From: Neisseria meningitidis
GTDB taxonomy: Bacteria; Pseudomonadota; Gammaproteobacteria; Burkholderiales; Neisseriaceae
Direction: 5' to 3'
Assembly: GCF_900638555.1 (NCBI RefSeq)
Contig: NZ_LR134525.1
Span: forward strand, 1,488,001-1,552,000
DNA length: 64,000 bases
The translations under genes were made by a program, and so were the position numbers. The notes beneath the pieces were generated by a model. It had not been told where the DNA came from. It searched no databases and worked only from the letters and a program-made list of their open reading frames with translations. Numbering within the stretch: position 1 is the first letter of the stretch; the number at the start of each line of letters is the position of its first letter. Below are positions 36,959-47,381 of the stretch, piece after piece.

Positions 36959-36984
36959 AAACCGCCCACTCACAGAGTAGGCGG
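36959..36984 (-). terminator. Terminator downstream of a small minus-strand gene
   Basis: On the minus strand CCGCCTACTC and GAGTGGGCGG (one mismatch) form a stem, followed by six Ts. It lies 30 bases past the stop of the small gene at 37015-37119. Confidence 0.65.
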
Positions 36985-37014
36985 AAAACTTGCGTTTTTT
37001 TGATTGTGGTCGGG

Positions 37015-37119
37015 TTAGCTACTGCATTGACTTAACAGCAAAGCAACCGCTAAAATGAACTTGTGGTTCACTTCAACGGACAGCAGCAACTTTTTCCCAC
37101 GCATAAGGAATTTAAGCAT
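37015..37119 (-). CDS. Possible 34-residue hydrophobic peptide gene
   Basis: A short frame with good signals. AGGAG (37132-37128) stands eight bases before the ATG at 37119, and a hairpin terminator follows the stop. The peptide begins MLKFLMRGKKLLLSVEVNHK and then has a hydrophobic stretch (FILAVALLL) ending QCSS, so a short basic start and one membrane-spanning or signal-like segment. No family was recognised. It could be a phage-derived peptide, a toxin-like small membrane protein or a leader. Confidence 0.45.
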   Translation of the reverse strand: MLKFLMRGKKLLLSVEVNHKFILAVALLLSQCSS

Positions 37120-37163
37120 TTTAGCTTCTCCTAGTGAAGTTAATCACACAGGCGAGAGCCGAA

Positions 37164-37193
37164 CAAAAATCCCCGTTGCAGCGGGGATTTTTG
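37164..37193. terminator. Perfect bidirectional hairpin
   Basis: CAAAAATCCCCG and CGGGGATTTTTG form a 12-bp perfect stem with a six-base loop, A-run on one side and T-run on the other. It works on either strand and separates the small peptide gene from the insertion element. Confidence 0.8.
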
Positions 37194-37296
37194 CTGTTCC
37201 CTGTTTGATGATTAAACTAAAATCTTGCAAAATGAGACCTTTGCAAAATTCCCCAAAATCCCCTAAATTCCCACCAAGACATTTAGGGGATTTCTC

Positions 37297-38445
37297 ATGA
37301 GCACCTTCTTTCAACAAACCGCCCAAGCCATGATTGCCAGACACATCGACCGTTTCCCGCTATTGAAGTTGGACCAGGTGATTGATTGGCAACCGATCGA
37401 ACAATACCTGAACCGTCAAAGAACCCGTTACCTTCGAGACCACCGCGGCCGTCCCGCCTACCCGCTGTTGTCCATGTTCAAAGCCGTTCTGCTCGGACAA
37501 TGGCACAGCCTCTCCGATCCCGAACTCGAACACAGCCTCATCACCCGCATCGATTTCAACCTGTTTTGCCGTTTTGACGAACTGAGCAGCATAGTGGATT
37601 AACAAAAACCAGTACGGCGTTGCCTCGCCTTAGCTCAAAGAGAACGATTCTCTAAGGTGCTGAAGCACCAAGTGAATCGGTTCCGTACTATTTGTACTGT
37701 CTGCGGCTTCGTCGCTTTGTCCTGATTTTTGTTAATCCACTATACTTTATGCCGCTACCGCAACTGGCTGGCGCAAGATAATACCCTGTCCGAATTGCTC
37801 AAACTGATTAACCGACAACTGACCGAAAAAGGCTTAAAAATAGAGAAAGCATCCGCCGCCGTCGTTGATGCCACCATTATTCAGACCGCCGGCAGCACAC
37901 AGCGTCAGGTCATAGAAGTCGATGAAGAAGGACAAATCAACGGCCAAACCACACCGAGTAAGGACAGCGATGCCCGTTGGATCAAGAAAAACGGCCTCTA
38001 CAAACTCGGTTACAAACAACATACCCGTACCGATGCGGAAGGCTATATCGAGAAACTGCACATTACCCCCGCCAATGCCCATGAGTGCAAACACCTGTCG
38101 CCGTTGTTGGAAGGACTGCCCAAAGGTACGACCGTCTATGCCGACAAAGGCTACGACAGTAAGGAAAACCGGCAGCATCTGAAAGAACATCAGTTACTGG
38201 ACGGCATTATGCGCAAAGCCTGCCGCAACCGTCCGCTGTCGGAAACGCAAACCAAACGCAACCGGTATTTGTCGAAGACTCGTTATGTGGTTGAACAGAG
38301 CTTCGGTACGCTGCACCGTAAATTCCGCTATGCGCGGGCAGCCTATTTCGGGCTGCTCAAAGTGAGTGCGCAAAGCCATCTGAAAGCGATGTGTTTGAAC
38401 CTGTTGAAAGCCGCCAACAGGCTAAGTGCGCCCGCTGCCGCCTAA
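37297..38445 (+). pseudogene. IS5-family transposase, split by a Correia element
   Basis: The N-terminal part (37297 to about 37590: TPSTFFQQ-like start MSTFFQQTAQAMIARHIDRF and the SLSDPELEHSL motif) and the C-terminal part (about 37745-38445) are those of an IS1106/IS5 transposase. The C-terminal part holds the DDE-type segments VVDATIIQTAGS, VYADKGYDS and RYVVEQSFGTLHR. The Correia element introduces a TAA stop at 37600-37602. The element should not be able to move by itself. Confidence 0.88.
37591..37744. mobile_element. Correia element inserted in the transposase gene
   Basis: A 154-base copy of the same full-length type as at 10209-10363, in reverse orientation: ATAGTGGATTAACAAAAACC at the left end, TTTTTGTTAATCCACTATA at the right. 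It interrupts the transposase codons for Asp-Glu-Leu-Ser and Leu-Cys-Arg-Tyr. Confidence 0.92.
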
Positions 38446-38587
38446 AAGGCAGCCCGGATGCCTGATTATCGGGTATCCGGGGAGGATTAAGGGGGGATTT
38501 GGGTAGAATTAGGAGGTATTTGGGGCGAAAATAGACGAAAACCTGTGTTTGGGTTTCGGCTGTCGGGAGGGAAAGGAATTTTGCAAA

Positions 38588-39106
38588 GGTCTCAGCCTGC
38601 CCGAAATCATCCGCGACCTGCTCGAAATGCCGTCTGAAACCGCCATTGCCGACATCACACGCACTTATTCCGCACATTACCTCAATCCCAACAACCGCAA
38701 TATGACGCTCTTTCCCGATGCCCTGCCCTGTCTGGACAAGCTCAAAGCACAAGGATACTGGCTTGCCGTCGCCACGGGCAAAGGGCGGGCGGGTTTGGAC
38801 AACGCCATCAGTCAAACCGCCACCGGCGGCTATTGGCTCGCCACCGCCTGCGCGGGGGAATATCCCTCCAAACCCTCGCCCGAAATGGTATTCGGAATCT
38901 GCGGCGAACTGGGACTCGACCCGAAAGAGGCATTGGTCGTCGGCGATACGGCGCACGACCTGCATATGGCGGCAAACGCAGGCGCGGCGGCAGTCGGCGT
39001 GGCCACCGGCGCACATTCGCGCGAACAGCTCCTTAGCGCACCGCATCTCGCCGTATTGGACGGTTTGTCCGAACTGCCCGGTTTTCTTGCACAACATTAC
39101 GCCTGA
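38588..39106 (+). pseudogene. HAD-family phosphatase (Gph-like), 5'-truncated by the IS
   Basis: About 172 codons remain of a phosphoglycolate-phosphatase-like hydrolase. The kept motifs are II (VATGKGRAGL), III (the lysine in EYPSKPSPEM) and IV (VVGDTAHDLHMA). Motif I (DxDGT), with the nucleophilic Asp, is missing: the frame enters from the right end of the IS element, whose terminal GGTCTC doubles as Gly-Leu of the family segment. An open frame from 38549 exists only by running into the IS. The product would be inactive. Confidence 0.85.
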
Positions 39107-39131
39107 TTGGTTTCCGCATCCGGCACACGGC

Positions 39132-39164
39132 AAAAATGCCGTCTGAAGCCTGTTCAGACGGCAT
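39132..39164. terminator. Bidirectional terminator between the HAD remnant and ispH
   Basis: An inverted pair of ATGCCGTCTGAA cores between convergent genes. Confidence 0.85.
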
Positions 39165-39193
39165 TTGTGTTGCCCAAACATTCAACGCCTGCG

Positions 39194-40162
39194 TCAACGT
39201 TTGCACAAATCGGGTTTGGTTTCGCCCTCGCGGCGCAACTCTTTGGGCAGGACGAACACAATGCTTTCTTCCGCACCCTCGCCTTCGCGTACGGTTTCGT
39301 GCCCCCATCCGCGTATGGTTGCCAGTACTTCCCGCACCAACACTTCGGGCGCGGACGCGCCTGCCGTTACGCCGACTTTGTTTTTGCCCTCAAACCATGC
39401 GCGTTGCAGGTAGCCTGCATTATCCACCATATACGCATCGATTCCGCGCGATGCCGCCACTTCGCGCAAGCGGTTGCTGTTGGACGAATTGGGCGAACCG
39501 ACCACAATCACGATGTCGCACTGTTCTGCCAACTCTTTGACGGCGGTTTGCCGGTTGGTCGTCGCATAGCAGATATCTTCCTTGTGCGGATTGCGGATAT
39601 TGGGGAAACGCGCGTTCAGCGCGGCGATGATGTCTTTGGTTTCATCGACCGAGAGCGTGGTTTGGCTGACATAGGCGAGTTTGTCGGGGTTTCTGACTTC
39701 GAGTTTTGCCACATCTCCGACCGTTTCGACCAAAAGCATTTTGCCCGGCGCAAGCTGCCCCATCGTTCCTTCGACCTCGACGTGCCCCTTATGCCCGATC
39801 ATGATGATTTCACAGTCTTGGGCATCCAGTCGGGCGACTTCCTTATGCACTTTCGTCACCAGCGGGCAAGTCGCATCAAACACGCGGAAACCGCGCTCCG
39901 CCGCTTCTTGCCGCACCGCCTTCGATACGCCGTGTGCCGAATAAACCAGTGTCGCGCCCGGCGGCACTTCCGCCAAGTCTTCAATAAACACCGCACCTTT
40001 TTCACGCAGGTTGTCCACGACGAATTTGTTGTGAACGACTTCGTGGCGCACATAAATCGGCGCGCCGAACTCTTCCAAAGCACGTTCGACAATACTGATT
40101 GCCCGATCCACACCAGCGCAGAAGCCGCGCGGATTGGCAAGGATGATGGTTTTCTCGTTCAT
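39194..40162 (-). CDS. ispH: 4-hydroxy-3-methylbut-2-enyl diphosphate reductase
   Basis: A 322-residue iron-sulfur enzyme for the last step of the MEP isoprenoid pathway. Three cysteines hold the cluster: in [14 protein letters not shown] near the N-terminus, [11 protein letters not shown], and the later [11 protein letters not shown] segment; [13 protein letters not shown] binds the diphosphate. The start ATG at 40162 fits the family N-terminus. It is followed in transcription by a terminator and preceded by lspA 28 bases upstream, probably one operon. Confidence 0.96.
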   Translation of the reverse strand: MNEKTIILANPRGFCAGVDRAISIVERALEEFGAPIYVRHEVVHNKFVVDNLREKGAVFIEDLAEVPPGATLVYSAHGVSKAVRQEAAERGFRVFDATCPLVTKVHKEVARLDAQDCEIIMIGHKGHVEVEGTMGQLAPGKMLLVETVGDVAKLEVRNPDKLAYVSQTTLSVDETKDIIAALNARFPNIRNPHKEDICYATTNRQTAVKELAEQCDIVIVVGSPNSSNSNRLREVAASRGIDAYMVDNAGYLQRAWFEGKNKVGVTAGASAPEVLVREVLATIRGWGHETVREGEGAEESIVFVLPKELRREGETKPDLCKR

Positions 40163-40190
40163 AAGCCCGGTATTTCGTTTTCAGACGGCA

Positions 40191-40688
40191 TCAATATTTT
40201 TCTTCTTGGGTTTTACGGTGGACGATGTTGTCCAACACCGCCAACACCGCACCGACGCAGATAAAGCTGTCGGCAATATTAAAGGCGGGATAAAACCAAT
40301 TTTGCCAATAAAACAATAAGAAATCGACGACATGACCGTGTATCAGGCGGTCGATGACATTGCCTAACGCACCGCCGATAATCATTGCCGCACCCGTTTT
40401 GCCGAGGGTTGCAAACTCATCGCGCAAGATGGCGCGTACCAAATACGCGCTCACCGCCACCGCCAGCACCAAAAAAAAGTATTTTTGCCAGCCGCCCTGA
40501 TCGGCAAGGAAGCTGAACGCCGCACCCGGGTTGTACACCAGCGTCAGATCGAAAAAGGAAGGAATGACATTGACGCGTTCCCGATACTGAAACGACGACA
40601 GCACCGCCCACTTCGACCACTGGTCCAGCACGATGGCGGCAAGTGCCAATACCCAATAGCGCGTTTTACTTGAAACAGATGAAGACAT
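40191..40688 (-). CDS. lspA: Lipoprotein signal peptidase II
   Basis: A 165-residue inner-membrane aspartic protease that removes signal peptides from prolipoproteins such as PilP. Four membrane segments are visible. The two catalytic aspartates sit in GALGNVIDRLIHG and FNIADSFICVG. The ATG at 40688 is chosen; an open frame extending to 40757 adds an unlikely arginine-rich head. It lies upstream of ispH on the same strand. Confidence 0.94.
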   Translation of the reverse strand: MSSSVSSKTRYWVLALAAIVLDQWSKWAVLSSFQYRERVNVIPSFFDLTLVYNPGAAFSFLADQGGWQKYFFLVLAVAVSAYLVRAILRDEFATLGKTGAAMIIGGALGNVIDRLIHGHVVDFLLFYWQNWFYPAFNIADSFICVGAVLAVLDNIVHRKTQEEKY

Positions 40689-40778
40689 ATTTTTCAACAG
40701 CCGGTAAAAGAGTACCATTTTACCCGAAAACCCCCTTTCCTGTACCCGAAACGGCAAATGCCGTAATCTTAAAACCCG

Positions 40779-41780
40779 TCATTCCCGACAACACCGTAAT
40801 CTCGAAACCCGTCATTCCCGCGTAGGCGGGAATCCAGACCTGTCCGCACAGAAACTTATCGGATAAAAACAGTTGCCCAAACCCCGCGTTCTATAGTGGA
40901 TTAAATTCAAACCAGTACGGCATTGCCTCGCCTTGCCGTACTATTTGTACTGTCTGCGGCTTCGTTGCCTTGTCCTGATTTAAATTTAATCCACTATAGA
41001 TTCCCACTTCCGTGGGAATGACGGTTCAGTTGCATTCCGACAACACCGTAATCTTGAAATCCGTCATTCCCGCGCAGGCGGGAATCTATCGGAAATGACT
41101 GAAACCTCGAGATTCTAGATTCCCACTTTCGTGGGAATGACGGTTCAGTTGCGTTCCAACAACACCGCAATCTCGAAATCCGTCATTCCCACACAGGCGG
41201 GAATCCAGACCCCTGACGCGGCGGGAATCTATCGGAAATGACTGAAACCCCGAGATTCTAGATTCCCACTTTCGTGGGAATGACGGTTCAGTTGCGTTCC
41301 GACAACACCGCAATCTCGAAATCCGTCATTCCCGCACAGGCGGGAATCCAGACCCCTGACGCGGCGGGAATCTATCGGAAATGACTGAAACCCCGAGATT
41401 CTAGATTCCCACTTTCGTGGGAATGGCGGTTCAGTTGCATTCCGACAACACCGTAATCTTGAAATCCGTCATTCCCGATAACAGCGCAATCTTGAAACCC
41501 GTCATTCCCGCGCAGGCGGGAATCCAGACCCCTGACGCGGCGGGAATCTATCGGAAATGACTGAAACCCCGAGATTCTAGATTCCCACTTTCGTGGGAAT
41601 GACGGTTCAGTTGCGTTCCGACAACACCGCAATCTCGAAATCCGTCATTCCCGCACAGGCGGGAATCCAGACCCCTGACGCGGCGGGAATCTATCGGAAA
41701 TGACTGAAACCTCGAGATTCTAGATTCCCACTTTCGTGGGAATGACGGTTCAGTTGCATTCCGACAACACCGCAATCTTG
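40779..41780. repeat. Large dRS3/NIME repeat array
   Basis: About a dozen dRS3 arms with alternating RS spacers. A unit of about 143 bases (dRS3, CCAGACCCCTGACGCGGCG, ACTGAAACC-C/T-CGAGATTC, dRS3, GGTTCAGTTGCGTTCC) repeats in tandem, with copies starting near 41182, 41325, 41500 and 41643. No gene is present between lspA and ileS. Confidence 0.9.
40892..40998. mobile_element. Short Correia element inside the repeat array
   Basis: A 107-base internally deleted copy with ends TATAGTGGATTAAATTCAAA and its inverse. It splits the CTAG of a TTCTAGATTCCC segment, with TA doubled at the two junctions. Confidence 0.9.
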
Positions 41781-41816
41781 AAACCCCTCCGCCGTTATAA
41801 AGACAAATCGCGGCAC

Positions 41817-41863
41817 AAAAAATGCCGTCTGAAATGCTGTTCGGCGGTTTCAGACGGCATTTG
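41817..41863. terminator. Uptake-sequence terminator after ileS
   Basis: AAATGCCGTCTGAA and its inverse with a loop of about 16 bases lie 12 bases past the minus-strand ileS stop. Confidence 0.8.
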
Positions 41864-41874
41864 CTCAAACTTTA

Positions 41875-44664
41875 TCAGGCGTAATGGCGCGTTTCGCCTT
41901 CTCCGCCGACATTCTCTGCACAGCGTTTGCAGACGGTTTCATGGCCTGCAACCGCGCCCACATCGCGGGTGTAGTGCCAGCAGCGTTCGCATTTTTCACC
42001 ATCACTGGCTTTAGCGGCAACGGCAAGTTCGCTGCCTACTTTCACTTCTGCTTTAGACACCAGCAAAGCAAAGCGCAATTCTTCGCCCAAAGCATTCAGA
42101 TAGCCGGCCATTTCTTCCGGCGCGGTAATTTCGGCTTCGGCTTGCAAGGACGAACCGACGGTTTTGTCGGCGCGCAAAGGCTCGATGGCGGCGGTTACCG
42201 CTTCGCGGGCTTCGCGGATTGCCGTCCATTTTTTCACCAGTTCGGCTTCGGCTTTTTCGTTGATGGTCGGGAACTCGTGCCAAGTATGGAAAAGCACGCT
42301 GTCTTCTGCGCCGCCGCCGATGATGTCCCACGCTTCTTCGCCGGTGAAGCACAAAATCGGTGCAATCAAGAGAACCAGGCTGCGCGTGATGTGGTACAGG
42401 GCGGTTTGCGCGCTGCGGCGGGCGCGGCTGTCGGCTTTGGTGGTATAGAGGCGGTCTTTCAGGATATCGAGGTAGAACGCGCCCAAGTCTTCCGAGCAGA
42501 AAGAAACCATTTCTTTCACGGCAAAGTGGAAGGCATAACGCGGATAAAAATCACCGGCAACGCGTTCTTGCAGCCGCCTTGCCAACACCAAGGCATAGCG
42601 GTCGATTTCCACCATATCCGCCTGTTGCACGGCATCTTCAATAGGATTGAAGTCGCTCAAGTTGGCAAACAAAAAGCTCAAGGTATTGCGGATACGGCGG
42701 TAGCTTTCGGTTACGCGCTTGAGGATTTCTTTGGAAATCGCCAATTCGCCGCTGTAATCGGTGGATGCCGCCCACAGGCGCAGGATGTCCGCGCCGAACT
42801 CGTTATACACTTCTTGCGGCGCGACGACGTTGCCGATGGATTTCGACATTTTGCGCCCGTTTTGATCCACCACGAAACCATGGGTCAGCAGCTGTTTGTA
42901 CGGCGCGCGACCCATTGATGAGGCGCAGCCGGTCAGCATGGACGACTGAAACCAGCCCCGGTGTTGATCGCTGCCTTCGAGGTACAAGTCAGCCGGCCAG
43001 TCCAATTCTTCGCGCTGTTTCAAGACGGAATAATGGGTCGAACCGGAGTCGAACCATACGTCCATCGTGTCGGAGAGTTTGTCGTAATGTTCGCAATCTT
43101 CCGCGCTCAACAATTCGCCCTTATCGAGGGAGAACCAAGCCTCGATGCCTTTTTCTTCGATGCGTTGCGCGACTTTTTCCAAAAGTTCGGCAGAGTTCGG
43201 ATGCAGCTCGCCCGTTTCTTTGTGAACAAAGAAAGTCATCGGCGTGCCCCAATAGCGTTGGCGCGAAACCACCCAGTCGGGGCGGCCTTCGATCATCGCT
43301 TCCAAACGCGCGCGCCCCCAAGACGGGAAGAATTCGGTGTCGTCCACGGCTTTGATGGCTTTGTCGCGCAGGGTTTTACCGTCGGCACCGGCTTTGTCCA
43401 TACCGACAAACCATTGACCTGTCGCGCGGTAAATCAGCGGCGTTTTGTGGCGCCAGCAGTGGGCGTAGCTGTGTTCGATTTTGCTGCTTGCCAAAAGGTT
43501 GCCGGTTTCTTCCAGCCATTGCAGGATAACGGAATTGGCTTCCCAAACGCGCATACCGGCAACGCGCGGCGTTTCGCCGATGTATTTGCCTTCGGCGTTG
43601 ACAGGATTGTAAAGCTCGATGCCGTATTTGTTGCAGACGGCGTAGTCTTCCAAACCATGCGCAGGGGCGGTATGTACCAAACCCGTACCGGCGTCGGTGG
43701 TAACGTGTTCGCCGTTGAGCATGGGAATATCACGCTCGAGGAACGGATGATTCATGTGCAGGTTTTCCAGCTTGTCGCCGGTGGTTTCGGCAAGAATAGC
43801 AATGCCGTCTGAAAAACCGTAACGTTTGAGCGCGTCTTCTGCCAAATCTTTCGCCAGCACCAATTTGCCTGTAGGCGTATCGATTAATTGATACACCACG
43901 TCCGCACCGGCAGACACGGCTTGGCTCGCCGGCAGCGTCCAAGGCGTGGTTGTCCAGATAACGGCAAACGCTTTGCCTTCGATACCTGCCAAACCGAATG
44001 CAGTAGCAAGCGCAGCGGTGTCTTTAAACGGATAGCCCACGTCAATCGCAGGCGATACTTTGTCTTTGTATTCCACTTCCGCTTCCGCCAGCGAAGAACC
44101 GCAGTCCAAGCAGAATTGAACCGGTTTCGCGCCGCGGTAGAGATAGCCGGATTTGTAGATTTCGCCGAGCATACGCACGGTATCGGCTTCGGTTTTGAAA
44201 TCCATGGTCAGGTAAGGATTGTCCCAGTCGCCCAACACACCCAGACGGATAAAGTCTTTTTTCTGACGGGCAATCTGTTCGGCGGCGTATTCGCGGCACA
44301 ATTCGCGGAAGCGCGCTTTGGGCATGTCTTTGCCGTGCAGTTTTTCCACCATTACTTCGATAGGCAAACCGTGACAGTCCCAACCCGGCACATAAGGCGC
44401 GTCAAAACCGGCTTGAGTTTTGCTGCGGATAATGATGTCTTTGAGGATTTTATTGACGGCATGACCGATGTGGATGTCGCCGTTGGCATACGGAGGGCCG
44501 TCGTGCAGGATGAATTTCGGACGGCCTTTGGCGATTTCGCGCAGTTTTTGGTAGCGTTTTTGCTCGTACCAGCTTTTCAGCCATGCAGGCTCGCGCTTGG
44601 CAAGGTTGCCGCGCATCGGAAACGGGCTCTCGAGCAGGTTTACGGTTTTACTGTAATCGGTCAT
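41875..44664 (-). CDS. ileS: Isoleucyl-tRNA synthetase
   Basis: A 929-residue class I synthetase. The HIGH motif is in [14 protein letters not shown] and the KMSKS motif in [15 protein letters not shown]1 editing domain ([12 protein letters not shown], then [14 protein letters not shown]) removes valine. The C-terminal zinc finger is CERCW then CKRC. Bacterial-type length and zinc finger fit the usual housekeeping copy. ribF is 141 bases upstream on the same strand. Confidence 0.97.
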   Translation of the reverse strand: MTDYSKTVNLLESPFPMRGNLAKREPAWLKSWYEQKRYQKLREIAKGRPKFILHDGPPYANGDIHIGHAVNKILKDIIIRSKTQAGFDAPYVPGWDCHGLPIEVMVEKLHGKDMPKARFRELCREYAAEQIARQKKDFIRLGVLGDWDNPYLTMDFKTEADTVRMLGEIYKSGYLYRGAKPVQFCLDCGSSLAEAEVEYKDKVSPAIDVGYPFKDTAALATAFGLAGIEGKAFAVIWTTTPWTLPASQAVSAGADVVYQLIDTPTGKLVLAKDLAEDALKRYGFSDGIAILAETTGDKLENLHMNHPFLERDIPMLNGEHVTTDAGTGLVHTAPAHGLEDYAVCNKYGIELYNPVNAEGKYIGETPRVAGMRVWEANSVILQWLEETGNLLASSKIEHSYAHCWRHKTPLIYRATGQWFVGMDKAGADGKTLRDKAIKAVDDTEFFPSWGRARLEAMIEGRPDWVVSRQRYWGTPMTFFVHKETGELHPNSAELLEKVAQRIEEKGIEAWFSLDKGELLSAEDCEHYDKLSDTMDVWFDSGSTHYSVLKQREELDWPADLYLEGSDQHRGWFQSSMLTGCASSMGRAPYKQLLTHGFVVDQNGRKMSKSIGNVVAPQEVYNEFGADILRLWAASTDYSGELAISKEILKRVTESYRRIRNTLSFLFANLSDFNPIEDAVQQADMVEIDRYALVLARRLQERVAGDFYPRYAFHFAVKEMVSFCSEDLGAFYLDILKDRLYTTKADSRARRSAQTALYHITRSLVLLIAPILCFTGEEAWDIIGGGAEDSVLFHTWHEFPTINEKAEAELVKKWTAIREAREAVTAAIEPLRADKTVGSSLQAEAEITAPEEMAGYLNALGEELRFALLVSKAEVKVGSELAVAAKASDGEKCERCWHYTRDVGAVAGHETVCKRCAENVGGEGETRHYA

Positions 44665-44805
44665 TTTTTAATCTCTATTGTTACAATATTTCGGTTTCAG
44701 ACGGCATTGCGCCTCAAACAGTATTTCACAACGGGAAACCCCTATGCCGTCTGAAAAGTTAAAAGATTAATTGTAGCCCAATCGGATGGTTTGTATAAGG
44801 TTTTT

Positions 44806-45726
44806 CTACCAACACTTTGCGGCTTCCATATCGGCTGCTATCTGCCTTTTCAGTTCTGCCATACCGTCAAACTTTTCTTCATCGCGCAGTTTGTGCAGGA
44901 AGCGGACGTTCAACCGTTGTCCGTACAGGTCGCCTTGAAAGTCGAACAGGTGGACTTCAAGCTTTTGAGAACAGCCGCTATCAACGGTGGGATTGAAGCC
45001 GAAGCTCGCCACGCCGCGCCGCGTGCCGAATGCGCCGTCCGCTTCGACGACGAACACGCCGCCGAGTGCATAACGGTGGCGGGGCAGGCGGATGTTGGCA
45101 GTCGGGGCGTTTAAGGTGCGTCCGAGTTTTCTGCCGTGCACCACCCTGCCGCTCAAGACGTAGTCGTGTCCCAAAAGTTTTTTCGCATAGGCAAGGTTGC
45201 CGTCTGAAAGGGCTTGTCGCACGGCGGTACTGCTGGTGCGGATGTCTTCGACGATGACGGAAGGCGTACGCTCGGTCTGCATATCGGGCTGTTGTGCCAA
45301 AAGTTCAAAACAGCCTTCCCGCCCCGCACCGAAACGGAAATCGTCGCCGACGAGCAAATAACGCGTATTCAAGGTTTGACGCAGCAGGCGGTCGATAAAT
45401 GCTTGCGCGGATATTTCGGAAAAATTCCGATCGAAACACAAAACCCAGACGGCATCGACGCAGCCTGTGCCTTCCAATAATTCGAGCTTGGTGCGCAGGG
45501 GACTGATGCGGCACGGTGGCATCCTGCCGGTGCGGAGTGCGAAAAATTCTTTGGGTTGGGGTTCGAAAACGACGGCCACGACGGGTAATCCGCGCGTATC
45601 GGCTTCGAGGCGGAGTTTTTGGAGGATGTGTTTGTGTCCGAGGTGTACGCCGTCAAAATTGCCTATGGTTACGGCGGCCCCGTGCGGAAAGTCGGGCGAG
45701 TTGTGCCGCCCCAGCCTGATTCTCAT
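44806..45726 (-). CDS. ribF: Bifunctional riboflavin kinase/FMN adenylyltransferase
   Basis: A 306-residue enzyme making FMN and FAD. The N-terminal nucleotidyltransferase shows TIGNFDGVHLGHKHIL; the kinase domain shows GRVVHGRKLGRTLNAPTANI. The ATG at 45726 (MRIRLGRHN) matches the family start; a longer frame to 45762 is less likely. The ribF-ileS-(ispH, lspA) neighbourhood is common in proteobacteria. Confidence 0.94.
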   Translation of the reverse strand: MRIRLGRHNSPDFPHGAAVTIGNFDGVHLGHKHILQKLRLEADTRGLPVVAVVFEPQPKEFFALRTGRMPPCRISPLRTKLELLEGTGCVDAVWVLCFDRNFSEISAQAFIDRLLRQTLNTRYLLVGDDFRFGAGREGCFELLAQQPDMQTERTPSVIVEDIRTSSTAVRQALSDGNLAYAKKLLGHDYVLSGRVVHGRKLGRTLNAPTANIRLPRHRYALGGVFVVEADGAFGTRRGVASFGFNPTVDSGCSQKLEVHLFDFQGDLYGQRLNVRFLHKLRDEEKFDGMAELKRQIAADMEAAKCW

Positions 45727-45976
45727 TGTTATGTTCGGGTATGTGGTGAAACAGGCGGTCATTGTAAACGGTATTGCGGTTTATAGACAGTGTGCCGCCC
45801 GTTACGCCCGCCCGACGCGGGAAAAGTAGGCAAATTTCCCGCAGCCGAACGCGCCAAACGCATAAAGCGCGCAGCAGGCGCGGTGCTATGTGTTGAAACA
45901 TCGCCCCAAACCTGATGCAACATCAGTGAAAATCGTTCTTTTTTAACCAGGTAAACCGAGACAAACAACCCTCCGC

Positions 45977-46003
45977 CGTCATTCCCGCGCAGGCGGGAAT
46001 GAC
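45977..46003. repeat. Single dRS3 between ribF and tyrS
   Basis: One complete dRS3 inverted repeat, CCGTCATTCCC and GGGAATGACGG. The rest of 45727-46024 shows no gene. Confidence 0.85.
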
Positions 46004-46024
46004 GGCATTTCTGCGGCAATCGGA

Positions 46025-47320
46025 TTATTTCCAAACCAAAAGCGCGTGGTTGCGTTTGCCGCGCCGAAGGATGGTGTATTTGCCGAAACGTTTGTGTTCG
46101 TCGGTCAGCAGGCAGGCATCGTCGGGGCGTTCGGCGGCGTGGTTGGGGTTGTTGGCTTCGGCAGGTTTGCCGTTGAGCAAAACCGCTTTGCTGTTCACAA
46201 AGCCGCGCGCTTCTTTATTGGAGGATGCCAAACCGGTTTTTACCAAGGCTTCGACGACATTGATGCCGTCTGAAACTTCAAATGCAGGCAGGCCGTCGAG
46301 GGCGAGCTGCTCGAAGTCGCTTTCGGTCAGGCTGCTTTGGTCTTCGGCAAACAGGCTTTCGGAAATGCGCTGCGCGGCTTGCAGGGCGGCTTCGCCGTGA
46401 ATCAGGCGGGTCATTTCTTCGGCGAGGATGCGTTGCGCTTCGGGCTTGGTGCCGCTTGCCTTGTCTTTGGCTTCGATGGCATCGATTTCTTCGATGGACA
46501 GGAAGGTAAAGTATTTCAGGAATTTATACACATCGGCATCGGCAACTTTCAGCCAGAATTGGTAGAACTGATAGGGCGAGGTTTTTTTCGCGTTCAGCCA
46601 TACTGCGCCGCCTTCGGTTTTGCCGAATTTGGTGCCGTCTGATTTGGTAACCAAAGGCAGGGTCAGGCCGAACACTTGTTTTTGATTCAGGCGGCGGGTC
46701 AGGTCGATACCGGCGGTGATGTTGCCCCATTGGTCGGAGCCGCCGATTTCCAAAACCGCGCCGTGGCGTTTGTTCAACTCGGCGAAGTCGTAGCCTTGCA
46801 GCAGGGAGTAGGCGAACTCGGTGAAGGAAATGCCTGCGCCGTCGCGGTCAATGCGCTGTTTGACGGATTCTTTGTTCAGCATAGCGTTGACGGAGAAATG
46901 TTTGCCGATGTCGCGCAGGAAGTCGAGGCAGTTCATTTTGCCGAACCAGTCGGCGTTGTTCGCCATAATGGCGGCATTTCCGCCTTCAAAGCTCAAGAAA
47001 GGGGTTAATTGGTTGCGGATACTTTCCACCCAGCCGGCAACAGTTTCGGCGGAATTCAAGCTGCGTTCGGCGGCTTTGAAGCTGGGGTCGCCGATCATAC
47101 CGGTCGCGCCGCCCACCAAAGCAATCGGCGTATGCCCCGCCTGTTGGAAGCGGCGCAATGCCAATACGGGCAACAGGTGTCCGATGTGCAGGCTGTCGGC
47201 GGTCGGATCGAAACCGCAGTAAAGGGCGATTTTTTGTTCGTTCAACAAAGCGTCTAAGGCTTCGATGTCGGTCGTTTGCGCGATTAGGCCGCGCGATTGC
47301 AGGTCTTGGATGACGCTCAT
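46025..47320 (-). CDS. tyrS: Tyrosyl-tRNA synthetase
   Basis: A 431-residue class I synthetase. The HIGH motif is in [14 protein letters not shown] and the KMSKS-like motif in [14 protein letters not shown]-terminal S4 RNA-binding domain ends the protein ([20 protein letters not shown]). The start at 47320 fits the family. Stop-proximal sequence runs almost into the dRS3. Confidence 0.96.
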   Translation of the reverse strand: MSVIQDLQSRGLIAQTTDIEALDALLNEQKIALYCGFDPTADSLHIGHLLPVLALRRFQQAGHTPIALVGGATGMIGDPSFKAAERSLNSAETVAGWVESIRNQLTPFLSFEGGNAAIMANNADWFGKMNCLDFLRDIGKHFSVNAMLNKESVKQRIDRDGAGISFTEFAYSLLQGYDFAELNKRHGAVLEIGGSDQWGNITAGIDLTRRLNQKQVFGLTLPLVTKSDGTKFGKTEGGAVWLNAKKTSPYQFYQFWLKVADADVYKFLKYFTFLSIEEIDAIEAKDKASGTKPEAQRILAEEMTRLIHGEAALQAAQRISESLFAEDQSSLTESDFEQLALDGLPAFEVSDGINVVEALVKTGLASSNKEARGFVNSKAVLLNGKPAEANNPNHAAERPDDACLLTDEHKRFGKYTILRRGKRNHALLVWK

Positions 47321-47381
47321 CGGTCTCTTTCAAAAAAATTAGCGTTTTTGCAAACCGCCGATTGTAACAAATTTAAGCGAA

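Larger units (their letters stand above)
37233..38594 (+). mobile_element. IS1106-like element (IS5 family), interrupted
   Basis: Terminal inverted repeats of at least 19 bases: GAGACCTTTGCAAAATTCC at 37234-37252 and its inverse at 38575-38593. The inside holds one DDE transposase broken by a Correia element. No target-site duplication is seen at the two outer ends, which suggests that the insertion was followed by a deletion on one side. Confidence 0.88.

Noticed and set aside
35581..36969. Open frames on the minus strand with the repeated peptide CSSLSHFAVLQ
   Set aside because: The peptide is only the CRISPR repeat translated; the 66-base period is divisible by three, so the frame stays open.
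39107..40264. A 385-codon open frame antisense to ispH and part of lspA
   Set aside because: Phenylalanine- and arginine-rich shadow frame; the minus-strand genes are clearly real.
41086..41868. Repeated short frames encoding [18 protein letters not shown] peptides
   Set aside because: Translations of dRS3/NIME repeats, found wherever the repeats occur.
41884..43812. Long open frames antisense to ileS
   Set aside because: They overlap a well-conserved synthetase along its whole length and show no start signals.
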